From the NCBI GenBank assembly GCA_036562185.1, contig DATCKN010000040.1:1-64000 (forward strand): a stretch of DNA of 64,000 nucleotides, in the 5' to 3' direction. The position numbers and the translations under genes were made by a program. The notes beneath the pieces were generated by a model. The model ran no database searches. It saw nothing but the letters and a program-made list of their open reading frames with translations, and was not told the origin of the DNA. Source of the DNA: Thermoclostridium sp036562185. GTDB lineage: Bacteria > Bacillota > Clostridia > DSM-8532. Below, one piece after another: positions 1-7,897 of this stretch (the first letter of the stretch is position 1; the number at the start of each line of letters is the position of its first letter).

Positions 1-984
1 TTCTTTATATGCATATACATATGTTTGGGTGTGATGCTGACGAGTTCCGTTCAGACCGGCTTTAAACTGAACCCAGCCATCGGCGGTATTGTTGAGTACG
101 TCTTCTCTCCAATAGCCTGCATCTCCCCATTCTTTCATTTCTTTAGCAAATTCAAGAAGCATGTCGGTACCATCATCAAGGGGATAGAAGCGGGATCTCA
201 CTTCCCACCACTCATCGTCAGATTTTCCGAACGCAAGCCCCTCGGGTACCGGATCTATACATATAAGTGAAGATTTCGAGTTTGTCCAGCCGTCATAAAG
301 TGCTTTCATGTTTGATGCTCCTGCGATATCAAACGGAATAACACCCTTGTCGCCATAGAGATCCTTTACGCCCTGCAGGTAAACCCGGAATTCTTCCCAT
401 GATTTAATAGGCTTGGTAATTCCAATTTCTCTTGCCCAGTCGCCCCTGTACATAAAACCGTGGTTAATCCACTGTGAATACATATCCTCAGGTATCGCTA
501 TAATGTCGCCCTTAAAGGTTACTTCGACCCAGCTTGATTCGGGTACTGTTTCCCATGTAATCGGGGCATATTTAGGAAGCAGATCATTTAATTCCATGAA
601 TGCTCCTCTTTGTGCATTAGGCCACATTTCCAGCCAGTCGGAAGCCGTATTGATAAGGTCGAGGCCTTCACCCGTAGCAAGCAGCAGGTTATACTGGGTC
701 ATATAGTCCGTCCATCCTATGTACTGAATTTCAAGAGCGCAGTTCAGCTTATCCTTAAGATACTTGTCCCATTCTGCTTTAACTGCTTCATATTGCCCGT
801 TGGTGGGCTTATTGCCCAGGGACAGATGCGATATTGTAACAAATTCAGAGAGGTCTATTTCATCGGTGTCGCCTTTGGACGTTGTTTTGCCTGTTCCACC
901 CGTTGTATTCGCACAGGCTGCCAATGTGACAACCATCACCAGTGCGAAAAAAAGAGCAAAAAACTTCCTGACTTTACTTTTCAT
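1..984 (-). CDS. Sugar ABC transporter solute-binding lipoprotein, locus A (3' part beyond window)
   Basis: The first 328 codons of an extracellular sugar-binding lipoprotein are visible and the gene runs off the left edge. The start ATG at 984 follows an AGAGGAGG ribosome binding site. The N-terminus is a lipoprotein signal peptide: Lys/Arg-rich start, hydrophobic core, lipobox LAAC (Cys at about residue 24), then a Gly/Thr/Lys-rich linker. The body contains the periplasmic-binding-like pattern QYNLLLATGEGLDL, typical of YtcQ/LplA-type proteins that pair with LplB/YtcP permeases. It is the last gene of lplB-ytcP-SBP, 62 bases after the second permease, and a stem-loop sits in that gap. The role is capture of an oligosaccharide outside the membrane; the ligand is not readable from sequence. 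Confidence 0.9.
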   Translation of the reverse strand, partial: MKSKVRKFFALFFALVMVVTLAACANTTGGTGKTTSKGDTDEIDLSEFVTISHLSLGNKPTNGQYEAVKAEWDKYLKDKLNCALEIQYIGWTDYMTQYNLLLATGEGLDLINTASDWLEMWPNAQRGAFMELNDLLPKYAPITWETVPESSWVEVTFKGDIIAIPEDMYSQWINHGFMYRGDWAREIGITKPIKSWEEFRVYLQGVKDLYGDKGVIPFDIAGASNMKALYDGWTNSKSSLICIDPVPEGLAFGKSDDEWWEVRSRFYPLDDGTDMLLEFAKEMKEWGDAGYWREDVLNNTADGWVQFKAGLNGTRQHHTQTYVYAYKE

Positions 985-1021
985 AAAAAGTCCTCCTCTT
1001 TCAATAAATATTATTTAATTT

Positions 1022-1041
1022 CAATAACCAACCGGTTATTG
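1022..1041 (-). other. Intercistronic stem-loop before SBP-A
   Basis: Inverted repeat CAATAACC / GGTTATTG with a 4-base loop lies between the permease stop and the SBP start. No T-run follows, so it is more likely an mRNA processing or stability element, or a partial attenuator, than a full terminator. Comparable hairpins occur at the same boundary in the other importer loci. Confidence 0.55.
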
Positions 1042-1046
1042 GAAAG

Positions 1047-1997
1047 CTAACCTTTTACGGCGCCGACGGTAATTCCCTGTATGAAATATTTCTGAACGAA
1101 CGGATAAGCAAATATAATCGGTCCGGTGGCTATAACAGCCGTTGCCATTTTCATTGATTCCATCGGAATATCGATTGCAGGAATATTCGAAGCAGCAGCT
1201 GAGTCTCTGATATACCTTGCTTCATTTATCGTATTGTAAAGAAACAGCTGGAGCGGCCTGTAGTCAACCTTGCTTGAGAGGAACAGCATGGAGTTATACC
1301 ACTCATTCCAGTATGTCAGCGCGAGGAATAATCCGACAGTAGCCAGAGCCGGCTTTGCCGTGGGAAGAATGATTTTTATAAATATATAAAAGTCACCTGC
1401 CCCGTCAATAGTAGCCGATTCGGTTATGGAATGGGGAACGGATTTCAGAAAATTCTTCATCAGAATAATCAGCCATGGCGACATTAATAAAGGCAAAAGC
1501 ACGGCAAGATAATTGTCCTTCAGCTTCAAAGTTTGTGTGATCAACATGTAGAACGGGATTAATCCACCTGAAAAGAGCGTGGTAAAATAAATATAAAAGG
1601 ATATAACATTCCTCAGCGGGAAGTCAGGTCTTTGCAGGGCATATCCCGTCATCGATATGATAAACAGGCCTGTCATCGTACCTATTGCTGTCATGCCGAT
1701 AGTTACGCCATATGAACCAATAACCTGTTTAGGATTCATGAAAATCAACCTGTACGCACTAAGGCTAAAGGCCCGCGGAATGAGGGAAAAACCGTACAGG
1801 GTGATGCTTCTCTCTTCGGTAAAGGAGGCTGAAATAATCAGGATAAAGGGAAGTATACACAATATGCTGATGATTGCCGTAAAAACAACTCCTATAACCT
1901 GAATAAATCTCTGTGATTTATCGATAACTTTCTGTGATCCTTGAAATTTTCGTGCATCGATACCTGTAATTACATCAGCATTAATGTTATTCTGCAT
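1047..1997 (-). CDS. Carbohydrate ABC transporter permease, YtcP/AraQ class, locus A
   Basis: A 316-residue inner-membrane permease with about six membrane segments. The cytoplasmic EAA loop reads ESATIDGAGDFYIFIKI and docks an ABC ATPase. The C-terminal ending FVQKYFIQGITVGAVKG is the usual tail of YtcP-type (MalG-side) permeases. The ATG follows GGGAGG, and the gene starts 13 bases after the LplB-type partner, so the two are co-transcribed and probably translationally coupled. With SBP-A it forms an oligosaccharide importer, probably under the LacI regulator encoded at 3149-4195. Confidence 0.93.
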   Translation of the reverse strand: MQNNINADVITGIDARKFQGSQKVIDKSQRFIQVIGVVFTAIISILCILPFILIISASFTEERSITLYGFSLIPRAFSLSAYRLIFMNPKQVIGSYGVTIGMTAIGTMTGLFIISMTGYALQRPDFPLRNVISFYIYFTTLFSGGLIPFYMLITQTLKLKDNYLAVLLPLLMSPWLIILMKNFLKSVPHSITESATIDGAGDFYIFIKIILPTAKPALATVGLFLALTYWNEWYNSMLFLSSKVDYRPLQLFLYNTINEARYIRDSAAASNIPAIDIPMESMKMATAVIATGPIIFAYPFVQKYFIQGITVGAVKG

Positions 1998-2010
1998 TTA
2001 TCCAACCTCC

Positions 2011-2937
2011 CTAAAACAGTGAATACTCGGGTTCGATTTTCTTAACTATCGTATTGACGGTCATGACGAGAATGAACCCGAACAGAGACTGATACAGCCC
2101 TACAGCGCTTCCCATGGAGAAATTGAAATTAACGTTCAGCGATCGGAATACAAAAGTTTCTATAATATCGGTGGTTTCAAAAAGTGCCATGTTATTTGCA
2201 CCTGTAAGGTTATAAAACAGCCCGAAATTACCTTTCATAATTCCGCCTAATGCAAACAGCAAAAGAATCACAAAGGTTGGCTTCAAACAGGGCAGTATTA
2301 TGTAGCGGATACGCTGAAAAGCATTTGCTCCGTCAATTTCGCTTGCCTCCATCATCTCAGAGTCAATCCCCATTATTGCAGCAAAATATACGATTGAACC
2401 ATAACCTGTGGACTGCCATAAATAAGCAAGAACTATAATAAAAGGCCACAGTTTGGGCATTGAATAGAAGTTTACAGTACTGCGGCCTGCCTGTTTAAGA
2501 AGTGAATTTATAAAACCTGTCTGAACATTAAGCAGGTTATATGCAAACACACCTATAACAACTGCAGAAATAAAATAGGGCAAAAACATTATGCTTTGTG
2601 ATACTTTCTTGTATGTACCAAGCCTTTTGCCTGTCATTTCATTAAACAGTATAGCCACGGTAATCTGCAGAATATTTCCTGTAATTATGAAAGCAACATT
2701 ATAAAGAATTGTATTTCTGGTTAGTGTCCACAATTGTCCTGACAATACTAAAAAACGAAAATTTTCAAATCCTACAAACGGACTTCCGAATATTCCATCC
2801 CTGTAGTTGAACCGCACGAAAGCCAGCCATACACCCGGCATTGGAAGATAACAGAATATGAAGAAGAATACTATCGCAGGTATGCACATGAACAGGAGAG
2901 TCCGCTTTTTAACTATCCTTTTAATTTTTTCCTTCAT
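2011..2937 (-). CDS. Sugar ABC transporter permease, LplB class, locus A
   Basis: A 308-residue membrane permease of the LplB/YteP class and the first gene of locus A. It has a basic N-terminus followed by a strong membrane segment and the EAA loop EASEIDGANAFQRIRYI. It pairs with the YtcP-type permease downstream. The start ATG is preceded by GAGGGTTTGAT. A perfect palindrome lies 22 bases upstream and a near-identical one about 130 bases further, so transcription is very probably controlled by the adjacent LacI protein. In Bacillus the LplB/YteP class takes up pectin-derived oligosaccharides; the substrate here is inferred only. Confidence 0.93.
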   Translation of the reverse strand: MKEKIKRIVKKRTLLFMCIPAIVFFFIFCYLPMPGVWLAFVRFNYRDGIFGSPFVGFENFRFLVLSGQLWTLTRNTILYNVAFIITGNILQITVAILFNEMTGKRLGTYKKVSQSIMFLPYFISAVVIGVFAYNLLNVQTGFINSLLKQAGRSTVNFYSMPKLWPFIIVLAYLWQSTGYGSIVYFAAIMGIDSEMMEASEIDGANAFQRIRYIILPCLKPTFVILLLFALGGIMKGNFGLFYNLTGANNMALFETTDIIETFVFRSLNVNFNFSMGSAVGLYQSLFGFILVMTVNTIVKKIEPEYSLF

Positions 2938-2958
2938 ATCAAACCCTCGTTCACTTAT

Positions 2959-2972
2959 TGTAACCGGTTACA
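2959..2972. promoter_or_regulatory. LacI-family operator / cre-like palindrome
   Basis: Perfect 14-base palindrome TGTAACCGGTTACA, 22 bases upstream of the locus A lplB start. It also satisfies the Firmicute catabolite-response consensus TGWNANCGNTNWCA, so CcpA binding is an alternative or additional role. Confidence 0.75.
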
Positions 2973-3090
2973 TTTATATTATAAATTTTTTTATGCAATC
3001 TGTCAAGAATTATTAATTGATATGCCAAAGTGATTTGTCTATATTCACAAAAAGGCACTGAAAACCCGCTGCATACAGCACGAAAAGCGC

Positions 3091-3104
3091 TGTAACGCGT
3101 TACC
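3091..3104. promoter_or_regulatory. Second LacI-type operator of locus A
   Basis: TGTAACGCGTTACC has one mismatch from a perfect palindrome. It shares both half-sites with the operators at 2959 and 4285 but has a GC rather than CG centre, so it does not fit the cre consensus. It lies 132 bases centre to centre from the 2959 site, compatible with DNA looping. Confidence 0.6.
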
Positions 3105-3148
3105 GTTCAGCCTGTTTTTTTCATGCGGGAAATTATTGCCCGAACCGA

Positions 3149-4195
3149 TCATTTTCTTGGTGCAGCGCAGGATTCCCTTTCAACAAGACTCATTTTCAGA
3201 CTGATATTGGTTATATCTTTCATAGGCTTATCATTAATCATATTGTTTATAAACTCCATGGCTATTGAACCCAGCTCTTCATAAGGATGTGCCAGTGTTG
3301 TTATTCTGGGCATTGTTATTGTTGATATGGAACTGTTGTCAAACCCTAAAACAGAAAAATCGTAAGGAACCTTGTATCCCTTTGAAATACAGGTATTCAC
3401 TACACCGGCTGCGACTTCATCGTTAATTGATATTATGGCTGTGGGAAGTTCTTTTTCTTTCAGAAGTTCAAGCATTGCATCCACACCGCCCTGATAAGTA
3501 TAACTGCTTAACTTAATCCATTCTTCCCTTATTGTATAGTCATACAAGCTTTTTGCTTTTTCCAGCGCCTTGAGCTTTATGTCTGTTGACATAATGCCCC
3601 GCATTCCTCCCAAAAAGCCAATTTTACGGTGCCCCAAACCCGTCAGATAAGATACAGCCTGGAACATTGCCTCATATTCATCAGAACTTACCGATGCACA
3701 ATTGTCATAATAGTTTTCCAGCTTTCCGTTTATTATAACAACCGGAGTAGGGTAAATGACATTTTTCAATAATTTAATATATTGTACATTGGTTTTCGTT
3801 TCATTAACACGCCCGCCCAAAAGGATCAAACCATCCACCTGTTTTTCACTGAGCCTTAGTGTATAGAAATCCTGCAGCGCATTATCACTCAGGGTATTGC
3901 AAAGGAATACGGTTTGCCCATAGTCTATTGCTGCTTTTTCAATTTCAAGAAAAACTTTTGCAAAAAAGTGGTTTGTTATTTCAGGCAGGATTACTCCTAT
4001 GGACCTGGTACGCTGTGTATACAGGCCTCTGGCCAGTTCATTGGGTATATAGTTGTACCTTTCAATAACGCTTTGTACAAGCTTTCTGGTTTCTTCTTTC
4101 ACCGTACCGCTGTTGTTAAGGACTCTTGAAACGGTGGCAACCGAAACATTACATTCCCTGGCTATGTCTCTAATTGAAATTTTGTTCTTCTTCAT
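3149..4195 (-). CDS. LacI-family transcriptional regulator, locus A
   Basis: A 348-residue LacI/GalR repressor. The N-terminal helix-turn-helix (about residues 6-25) contains IARECNVSVATVSRVLNNSG, including the hinge-helix start. A periplasmic-binding-like effector domain fills residues 60-340, with the typical RSIGVILPEITNHFF strand and an FDNSSIS region near the C-terminus. The ATG at 4195 follows AGAGGAA. Three matching palindromes lie around the gene, two toward the locus A importer and one upstream of its own start, supporting control of the importer and of itself. The inducer is presumably a sugar derived from the imported ligand; which one is unknown. Confidence 0.93.
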   Translation of the reverse strand: MKKNKISIRDIARECNVSVATVSRVLNNSGTVKEETRKLVQSVIERYNYIPNELARGLYTQRTRSIGVILPEITNHFFAKVFLEIEKAAIDYGQTVFLCNTLSDNALQDFYTLRLSEKQVDGLILLGGRVNETKTNVQYIKLLKNVIYPTPVVIINGKLENYYDNCASVSSDEYEAMFQAVSYLTGLGHRKIGFLGGMRGIMSTDIKLKALEKAKSLYDYTIREEWIKLSSYTYQGGVDAMLELLKEKELPTAIISINDEVAAGVVNTCISKGYKVPYDFSVLGFDNSSISTITMPRITTLAHPYEELGSIAMEFINNMINDKPMKDITNISLKMSLVERESCAAPRK

Positions 4196-4284
4196 AATGG
4201 TTCCTCTGATTTTTCATTTTTGCTGATGCTGTTAAGGGGCTATTTTTGAAAACGGGAAGTTCCCGGCATTTTGATGCAATACTA

Positions 4285-4300
4285 ATGTAACGCGTTACAT
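4285..4300. promoter_or_regulatory. LacI-type operator upstream of lacI-A
   Basis: Perfect 16-base palindrome ATGTAACGCGTTACAT, 90 bases upstream of the LacI start. It shares TGTAAC/GTTACA half-sites with the sites at 2959 and 3091. It is a probable autoregulatory site. Confidence 0.75.
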
Positions 4301-4342
4301 CATTTATTATAGTACGTTCTAATTATAATTGTGTCAAGTAAT

Positions 4343-4726
4343 TTATTTTCTGTACCCTGTTACATGCGCCGATGCTACTAATTCCCCGTTTTCATCGGTA
4401 ACATCTACGTTATAGTAACTAATCTTCCTGCCCGAATGCACTTCCTTCGCCACAGCGGTAATAGATGAACCCTTTGGGGTCTTTAAATATGATATGTTTA
4501 CATTAATGCCGATTGTAACATTTCCATTGTTGTTTGATGCTGCAGCAAAAGCATAATCCGCCAATGCAAATATAGCCCCTCCCTGGACCATGTTCAAACC
4601 GTTCATGTGATTATCCGAAATTTTCATTTCAACTTTCGCATAGCCCGGTTCTGCTTCAATAATCTCGGCTCCGATGAACTTTGCAAACCGGTCATTCTTT
4701 ACAGTCTGTAATGCGTCTAAGTCCAT
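4343..4726 (-). CDS. PaaI-type hotdog-fold thioesterase
   Basis: A 127-residue single-domain hotdog protein, full length for the PaaI/YbgC-like acyl-CoA thioesterase group. The signature GGAIFALADYAFAAASNN (about residues 49-66) gives the central helix, and VNISYLKTPKG and AKEVHSGRKISYYNVDV are the following strands. These enzymes hydrolyse acyl- or aryl-CoA thioesters in the cytoplasm, usually as tetramers. The ATG follows GAAAGGGATG. The gene stands alone on the minus strand, with the lacI-A operator region downstream. The substrate cannot be deduced and I see no link to the sugar genes. Confidence 0.88.
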   Translation of the reverse strand: MDLDALQTVKNDRFAKFIGAEIIEAEPGYAKVEMKISDNHMNGLNMVQGGAIFALADYAFAAASNNNGNVTIGINVNISYLKTPKGSSITAVAKEVHSGRKISYYNVDVTDENGELVASAHVTGYRK

Positions 4727-4977
4727 AAATATACATCCCTTTCATCTGTAAATTTACTGTATCTTTCGATAAATACAGGCTTTAAATTCTTACAGCCGTT
4801 TATTTTTAGACTTAATATAACATAACAAAGCTTATAAAACCATAAATGATGTATAATCAAATTATAAAAGGTACAATCCCGACGTTACAGTAAGAAATAT
4901 GGTTCTTCACACCTGAAAATGCCGTGCAGTTGTGGTAATATATAATATGGTAATACTATTAGCAGGGAGGTATTGAC

Positions 4978-5496
4978 ATGGCTGACAGGTTTATTAAAAT
5001 ATCGCCGCAAGATATTGGCGACAACCCCTTTAAAGCTTTGGATAAAGACTGGATGCTGGTTACCGCAGGCAGCCTTAAATCCTACAACACAATGACTGCC
5101 AGCTGGGGAGGTTTTGGTGTTCTTTGGGGCAAAAATATTGCCATATGTGTAATAAGGCCTACCCGATACACTTACGGTTTTATGGAAGAATCGGGCACAT
5201 TTACATTATCCTTTTTCAGTGACAAGTATAGAAAAGCACTGAGCTTTTGCGGTTCGCATTCAGGGAAGGATTATGACAAGGCTAAAGAAACCGGGCTTAC
5301 AGCCGTTGAGACCGATAATGGTTCGGTTTATTTCAGTGAAGCCAGGCTGGTTCTGGAGTGTAAAAAAATATATTTTGATGATATAAATCCTGAAAACTTT
5401 ATTGATCCTGAAATAGATTCCCACTATCCTGAAAAGGATTATCACCGGATGTATATTGGTGAAATTGTTAACGTTTATAAAAAATCCGGGGATTGA
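4978..5496 (+). CDS. Flavin reductase-like (FMN-binding split-barrel) protein
   Basis: A 172-residue protein of the flavin reductase/DIM6-NTAB group. The segment SYNTMTASWGGFGVLWGKNIAICVIRPTRYT is the FMN-binding loop pattern of the split-barrel fold, and SFFSDKYRKALSFCGSHSGKD follows it. Such proteins bind FMN and often act as NAD(P)H:flavin oxidoreductases, though many are uncharacterised. The ATG is preceded by GGGAGG, and a TATAAT lies about 35 bases upstream. A second FMN-fold gene follows after 44 bases on the same strand, so the pair is probably one transcript. Confidence 0.88.
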   Translation: MADRFIKISPQDIGDNPFKALDKDWMLVTAGSLKSYNTMTASWGGFGVLWGKNIAICVIRPTRYTYGFMEESGTFTLSFFSDKYRKALSFCGSHSGKDYDKAKETGLTAVETDNGSVYFSEARLVLECKKIYFDDINPENFIDPEIDSHYPEKDYHRMYIGEIVNVYKKSGD

Positions 5497-5540
5497 TTAT
5501 CAATCTCAGTTTATTTCAAAACAAACAGGAGGTAAGGAGC

Positions 5541-5933
5541 ATGCAGGAAGTTTATGAATTTTTAAAGAAATGCGGAACATATTACCTGGCTACTGTGGAA
5601 GGAGATCAGCCAAGAGTCAGGCCTTTTGGTACAGTGGACATTTTTGAGGGCAAGCTTTACATCCAGACAGGCAAGGTAAAGGATGTGTCAAAACAGCTCC
5701 AGGCGAACCCAAAAGCAGAGATTTGCGCTTATGCGGACGGGAAGTGGCTTAGAGTATCTGGCAAGCTAATAAGGGATGACAGAGTGGAAGCAAAAAAGCA
5801 TATGCTTGACAATTATCCTGAACTTCAGGGCATGTATTCAGCTGAGGATGACAATACAGAAGTTCTCTACTTTGAGGATGCAACCGCCATCTTTTACTCT
5901 TTTACCGAAGCACCAAGGGTAATCAAATTTTAA
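5541..5933 (+). CDS. Pyridoxamine 5'-phosphate oxidase-fold family protein
   Basis: A 130-residue small PNPOx-fold protein, with TYYLATVEGDQPRVRPFGTV as the first strands and LYIQTGKVKDVSKQLQANP following. This is the pattern of clostridial FMN- or F420-type split-barrel proteins. I place the start at the ATG at 5541 because AGGAGGTAAGGAGC lies directly before it; an open frame extends 48 bases further upstream without a comparable site. It follows the flavin reductase-like gene closely, suggesting a shared flavin-dependent redox role. The substrate is unknown. Confidence 0.87.
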   Translation: MQEVYEFLKKCGTYYLATVEGDQPRVRPFGTVDIFEGKLYIQTGKVKDVSKQLQANPKAEICAYADGKWLRVSGKLIRDDRVEAKKHMLDNYPELQGMYSAEDDNTEVLYFEDATAIFYSFTEAPRVIKF

Positions 5934-5958
5934 TCAGCTAATTGGTTGTTAATGCAAA

Positions 5959-5993
5959 ATCACCTATATGGCCGTATTGGCCATATAGGTGAT
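5959..5993. terminator. Long perfect hairpin between convergent genes
   Basis: A 15-base-pair perfect stem (arms 5959-5973 and 5979-5993) with a 5-base loop GTATT. On the minus strand four T residues overlap and follow the stem; on the plus strand none do. It most likely terminates minus-strand transcription from the HAD gene, and possibly both directions. Confidence 0.5.
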
Positions 5994-6029
5994 TGAAGAA
6001 CATTTCTCCCGTTTTTTCAGCGCCTTGAA

Positions 6030-6076
6030 GTTTAACCCTATTTCCTTTCTTTTTTGTCCGGGTTAAACCGGCTTTT
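6030..6076 (+). terminator. Possible terminator after the PNPOx gene
   Basis: Inverted repeat GTTTAACCC (6030-6038) / GGGTTAAAC (6060-6068) with a 21-base pyrimidine-rich loop, followed on the plus strand by CGGCTTTTT. The large loop makes this a weaker candidate than the neighbouring 15-base-pair hairpin. Confidence 0.35.
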
Positions 6077-6095
6077 TATGTGAATATCAAAATTA

Positions 6096-6728
6096 TTAAC
6101 CCTGTTTATCCAGTAAAACCTCCTCAAATTCTCTCATGGATTTTACCCGGTATTCCACTTCTATATGAGGGAAAAAATTATCCGGGTCAAAAAGGCATCC
6201 GCTTATATTGGCGTTATGCCCCGAGAGAATATCAATATCCCGATCGCCCACCATAATAACGGTGTTTGGATCCATATTATATTTGTCCATGAGATAAAGA
6301 ATAGCATCGGGAGCCGGTTTTAAAGGAAACTTGTCATCACTGGTTATCGCCCCATGAAAAAAGCCGTCCAAATTGGATTCACGGATATATTCCATGGCTT
6401 TTTTGTCCCTGTGGGTATAAAGGTAATTCTTCCCGCCAAGTTCCACTATTTTGGATAACACATCCCTTACATACGGAAATGGTTTTATCGGAACAATAAT
6501 TTCATTGTCCTCGTAGTATTTGTACTTTTCACGAAGTTCCTCCCCCAGCCCGTATTTTTCCTGATAATATCTTATACACGTACTGGTGGAAGTTTTCATA
6601 TGCAGTAATATTTCATCAGTGGTTTGACTGTACCCCAAATCATTCAGCGCGCGCTGGAAGGAAAAGGCCATATGCGGGTAAGAATCAAATAATGTGCCGT
6701 CAAAATCCCATATATAATGTAAAAACAT
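6096..6728 (-). CDS. HAD-superfamily hydrolase (phosphoglycolate-phosphatase-like)
   Basis: A 210-residue haloacid dehalogenase-type phosphatase. Motif I is WDFDGTLFDSY near residue 7 (the first Asp is the nucleophile), a Lys follows in TSDDKFPLKPAPD (motif III), and motif IV is MVGDRDID. An alpha-helical cap sits between motifs I and II, as in the Gph/PgmB-like subgroup. These enzymes dephosphorylate small phospho-metabolites or sugar phosphates in the cytoplasm. The start is placed at the ATG at 6728, preceded by GAAAGGGGC, rather than a start 30 bases upstream with no binding site. The substrate is unresolved. Confidence 0.9.
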   Translation of the reverse strand: MFLHYIWDFDGTLFDSYPHMAFSFQRALNDLGYSQTTDEILLHMKTSTSTCIRYYQEKYGLGEELREKYKYYEDNEIIVPIKPFPYVRDVLSKIVELGGKNYLYTHRDKKAMEYIRESNLDGFFHGAITSDDKFPLKPAPDAILYLMDKYNMDPNTVIMVGDRDIDILSGHNANISGCLFDPDNFFPHIEVEYRVKSMREFEEVLLDKQG

Positions 6729-6940
6729 AAAATTGCCCCTTTCAAAACACAAACGCAAAGGTCCTTGTTTTCACAATCTGCTTTGAATCCGCCATAATTA
6801 CCTGTGACTGCGAATTATATTTCACACTGTCTGGATTTTACCGCGCCGTTACGTTACAAAAACCATGTAACCGATTTCTGAACAGGCGCAATTCCCCGGG
6901 CATCGGAAATTACCGGAATTATATCATTTGAAACATCCGA

Positions 6941-7813
6941 TTAATTCGCAGCATAAGGATCATAGAGCTCTGTCTCATACCTGCCGTTGCTTAATATAAT
7001 TTTATATGTCCCGTCTTTTGATATAATATGGTTATTTACTCCGAGCCGCTCCAGCCAGCCTCGTGTTTCATCAATTCTCCACGGCCCGGTTCCGGGCCCT
7101 TTTGAACCCATATTGTTTTCCCACAGCCAGAGGGGTGTACACCACATTGCAAGGGTTGCTGATACAGCCTTATAAACCTCAAAACCGACGCCGCTTTGGC
7201 CATGATGCGCAAGCTGGACAATATCTGATTTTATTTTCTCTTCACTGTTTATCCGAAGCAACTTCTCCCCACCCTCCAGGCCGAGATCTCCGAGGAAAAG
7301 TACAGAAACACCATCTGCAGTCATTCTGTACACAGTGGAACTGTTATTAACCGCATTGGACGTAATGGACGGATCAGTTGTATACAGCACCTCGAAAGAA
7401 ACATTATCAACAGTAAATATATCACCCTTTTCAACAAGCTTTGTCTTATCTTTAATCAATATGGATAAATCAGTAAAATCCCTTATTGTATGGTATGCGC
7501 CGGGCTCATTTTCTTCAATAAAGCCAGGCTCAGGGAAATGGTGATATATACGCTCAATACTGAAATCAGATCGTCTGCTGCTTATTAAACTCATTAACGC
7601 GTTTACATGGTCCGAGTGAGGATGGGTAAGCAACCAGGCAGAAATGTGCGGGCTTTCCCTGTTCGAAACTTTTTTCATGAGATTGAGCAAATACTCGGCA
7701 TCGGCCGATGTTCCTCCGTCTATTACTACCAGGTTTCGGTTTCTTGATACAATAAGATATGACATCATTTGGGTGTGGGATTGCTGGGCGATTTGATAAA
7801 TGCAAGTATTCAT
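6941..7813 (-). CDS. MBL-fold metallo-hydrolase
   Basis: A 290-residue metallo-beta-lactamase-fold protein. The metal motif is THPHSDH (His64, His66, Asp68, His69). VLFLGDLG supplies the bridging Asp and LAHHGQSGV a further His, the arrangement seen in ComEC/Rec2-like and related MBL hydrolases. It has no signal peptide or membrane segment, so it is cytoplasmic. The ATG follows AAAGGA. It begins 84 bases after the end of the membrane AraC regulator on the same strand, so it may be co-transcribed with it. The substrate cannot be told from sequence. Confidence 0.85.
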   Translation of the reverse strand: MNTCIYQIAQQSHTQMMSYLIVSRNRNLVVIDGGTSADAEYLLNLMKKVSNRESPHISAWLLTHPHSDHVNALMSLISSRRSDFSIERIYHHFPEPGFIEENEPGAYHTIRDFTDLSILIKDKTKLVEKGDIFTVDNVSFEVLYTTDPSITSNAVNNSSTVYRMTADGVSVLFLGDLGLEGGEKLLRINSEEKIKSDIVQLAHHGQSGVGFEVYKAVSATLAMWCTPLWLWENNMGSKGPGTGPWRIDETRGWLERLGVNNHIISKDGTYKIILSNGRYETELYDPYAAN

Positions 7814-7897
7814 CTTCCGGGAATCCTTTCGTTCATTTTATCATTGTTTGCCACTATTTTATCCTTTAATCCGGGTAATTCAATATGCAGTTCTTGC

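Noticed and set aside
610..1050. 146-codon plus-strand frame opposite the SBP-A gene
   Set aside because: The minus strand has an unbroken lipoprotein frame with a lipobox and a good ribosome binding site.
6853..6871. GTTACA-N7-TGTAAC, resembling LacI-A half-sites
   Set aside because: The half-sites are in reversed order compared with the three good operators, and it lies far from LacI-A.
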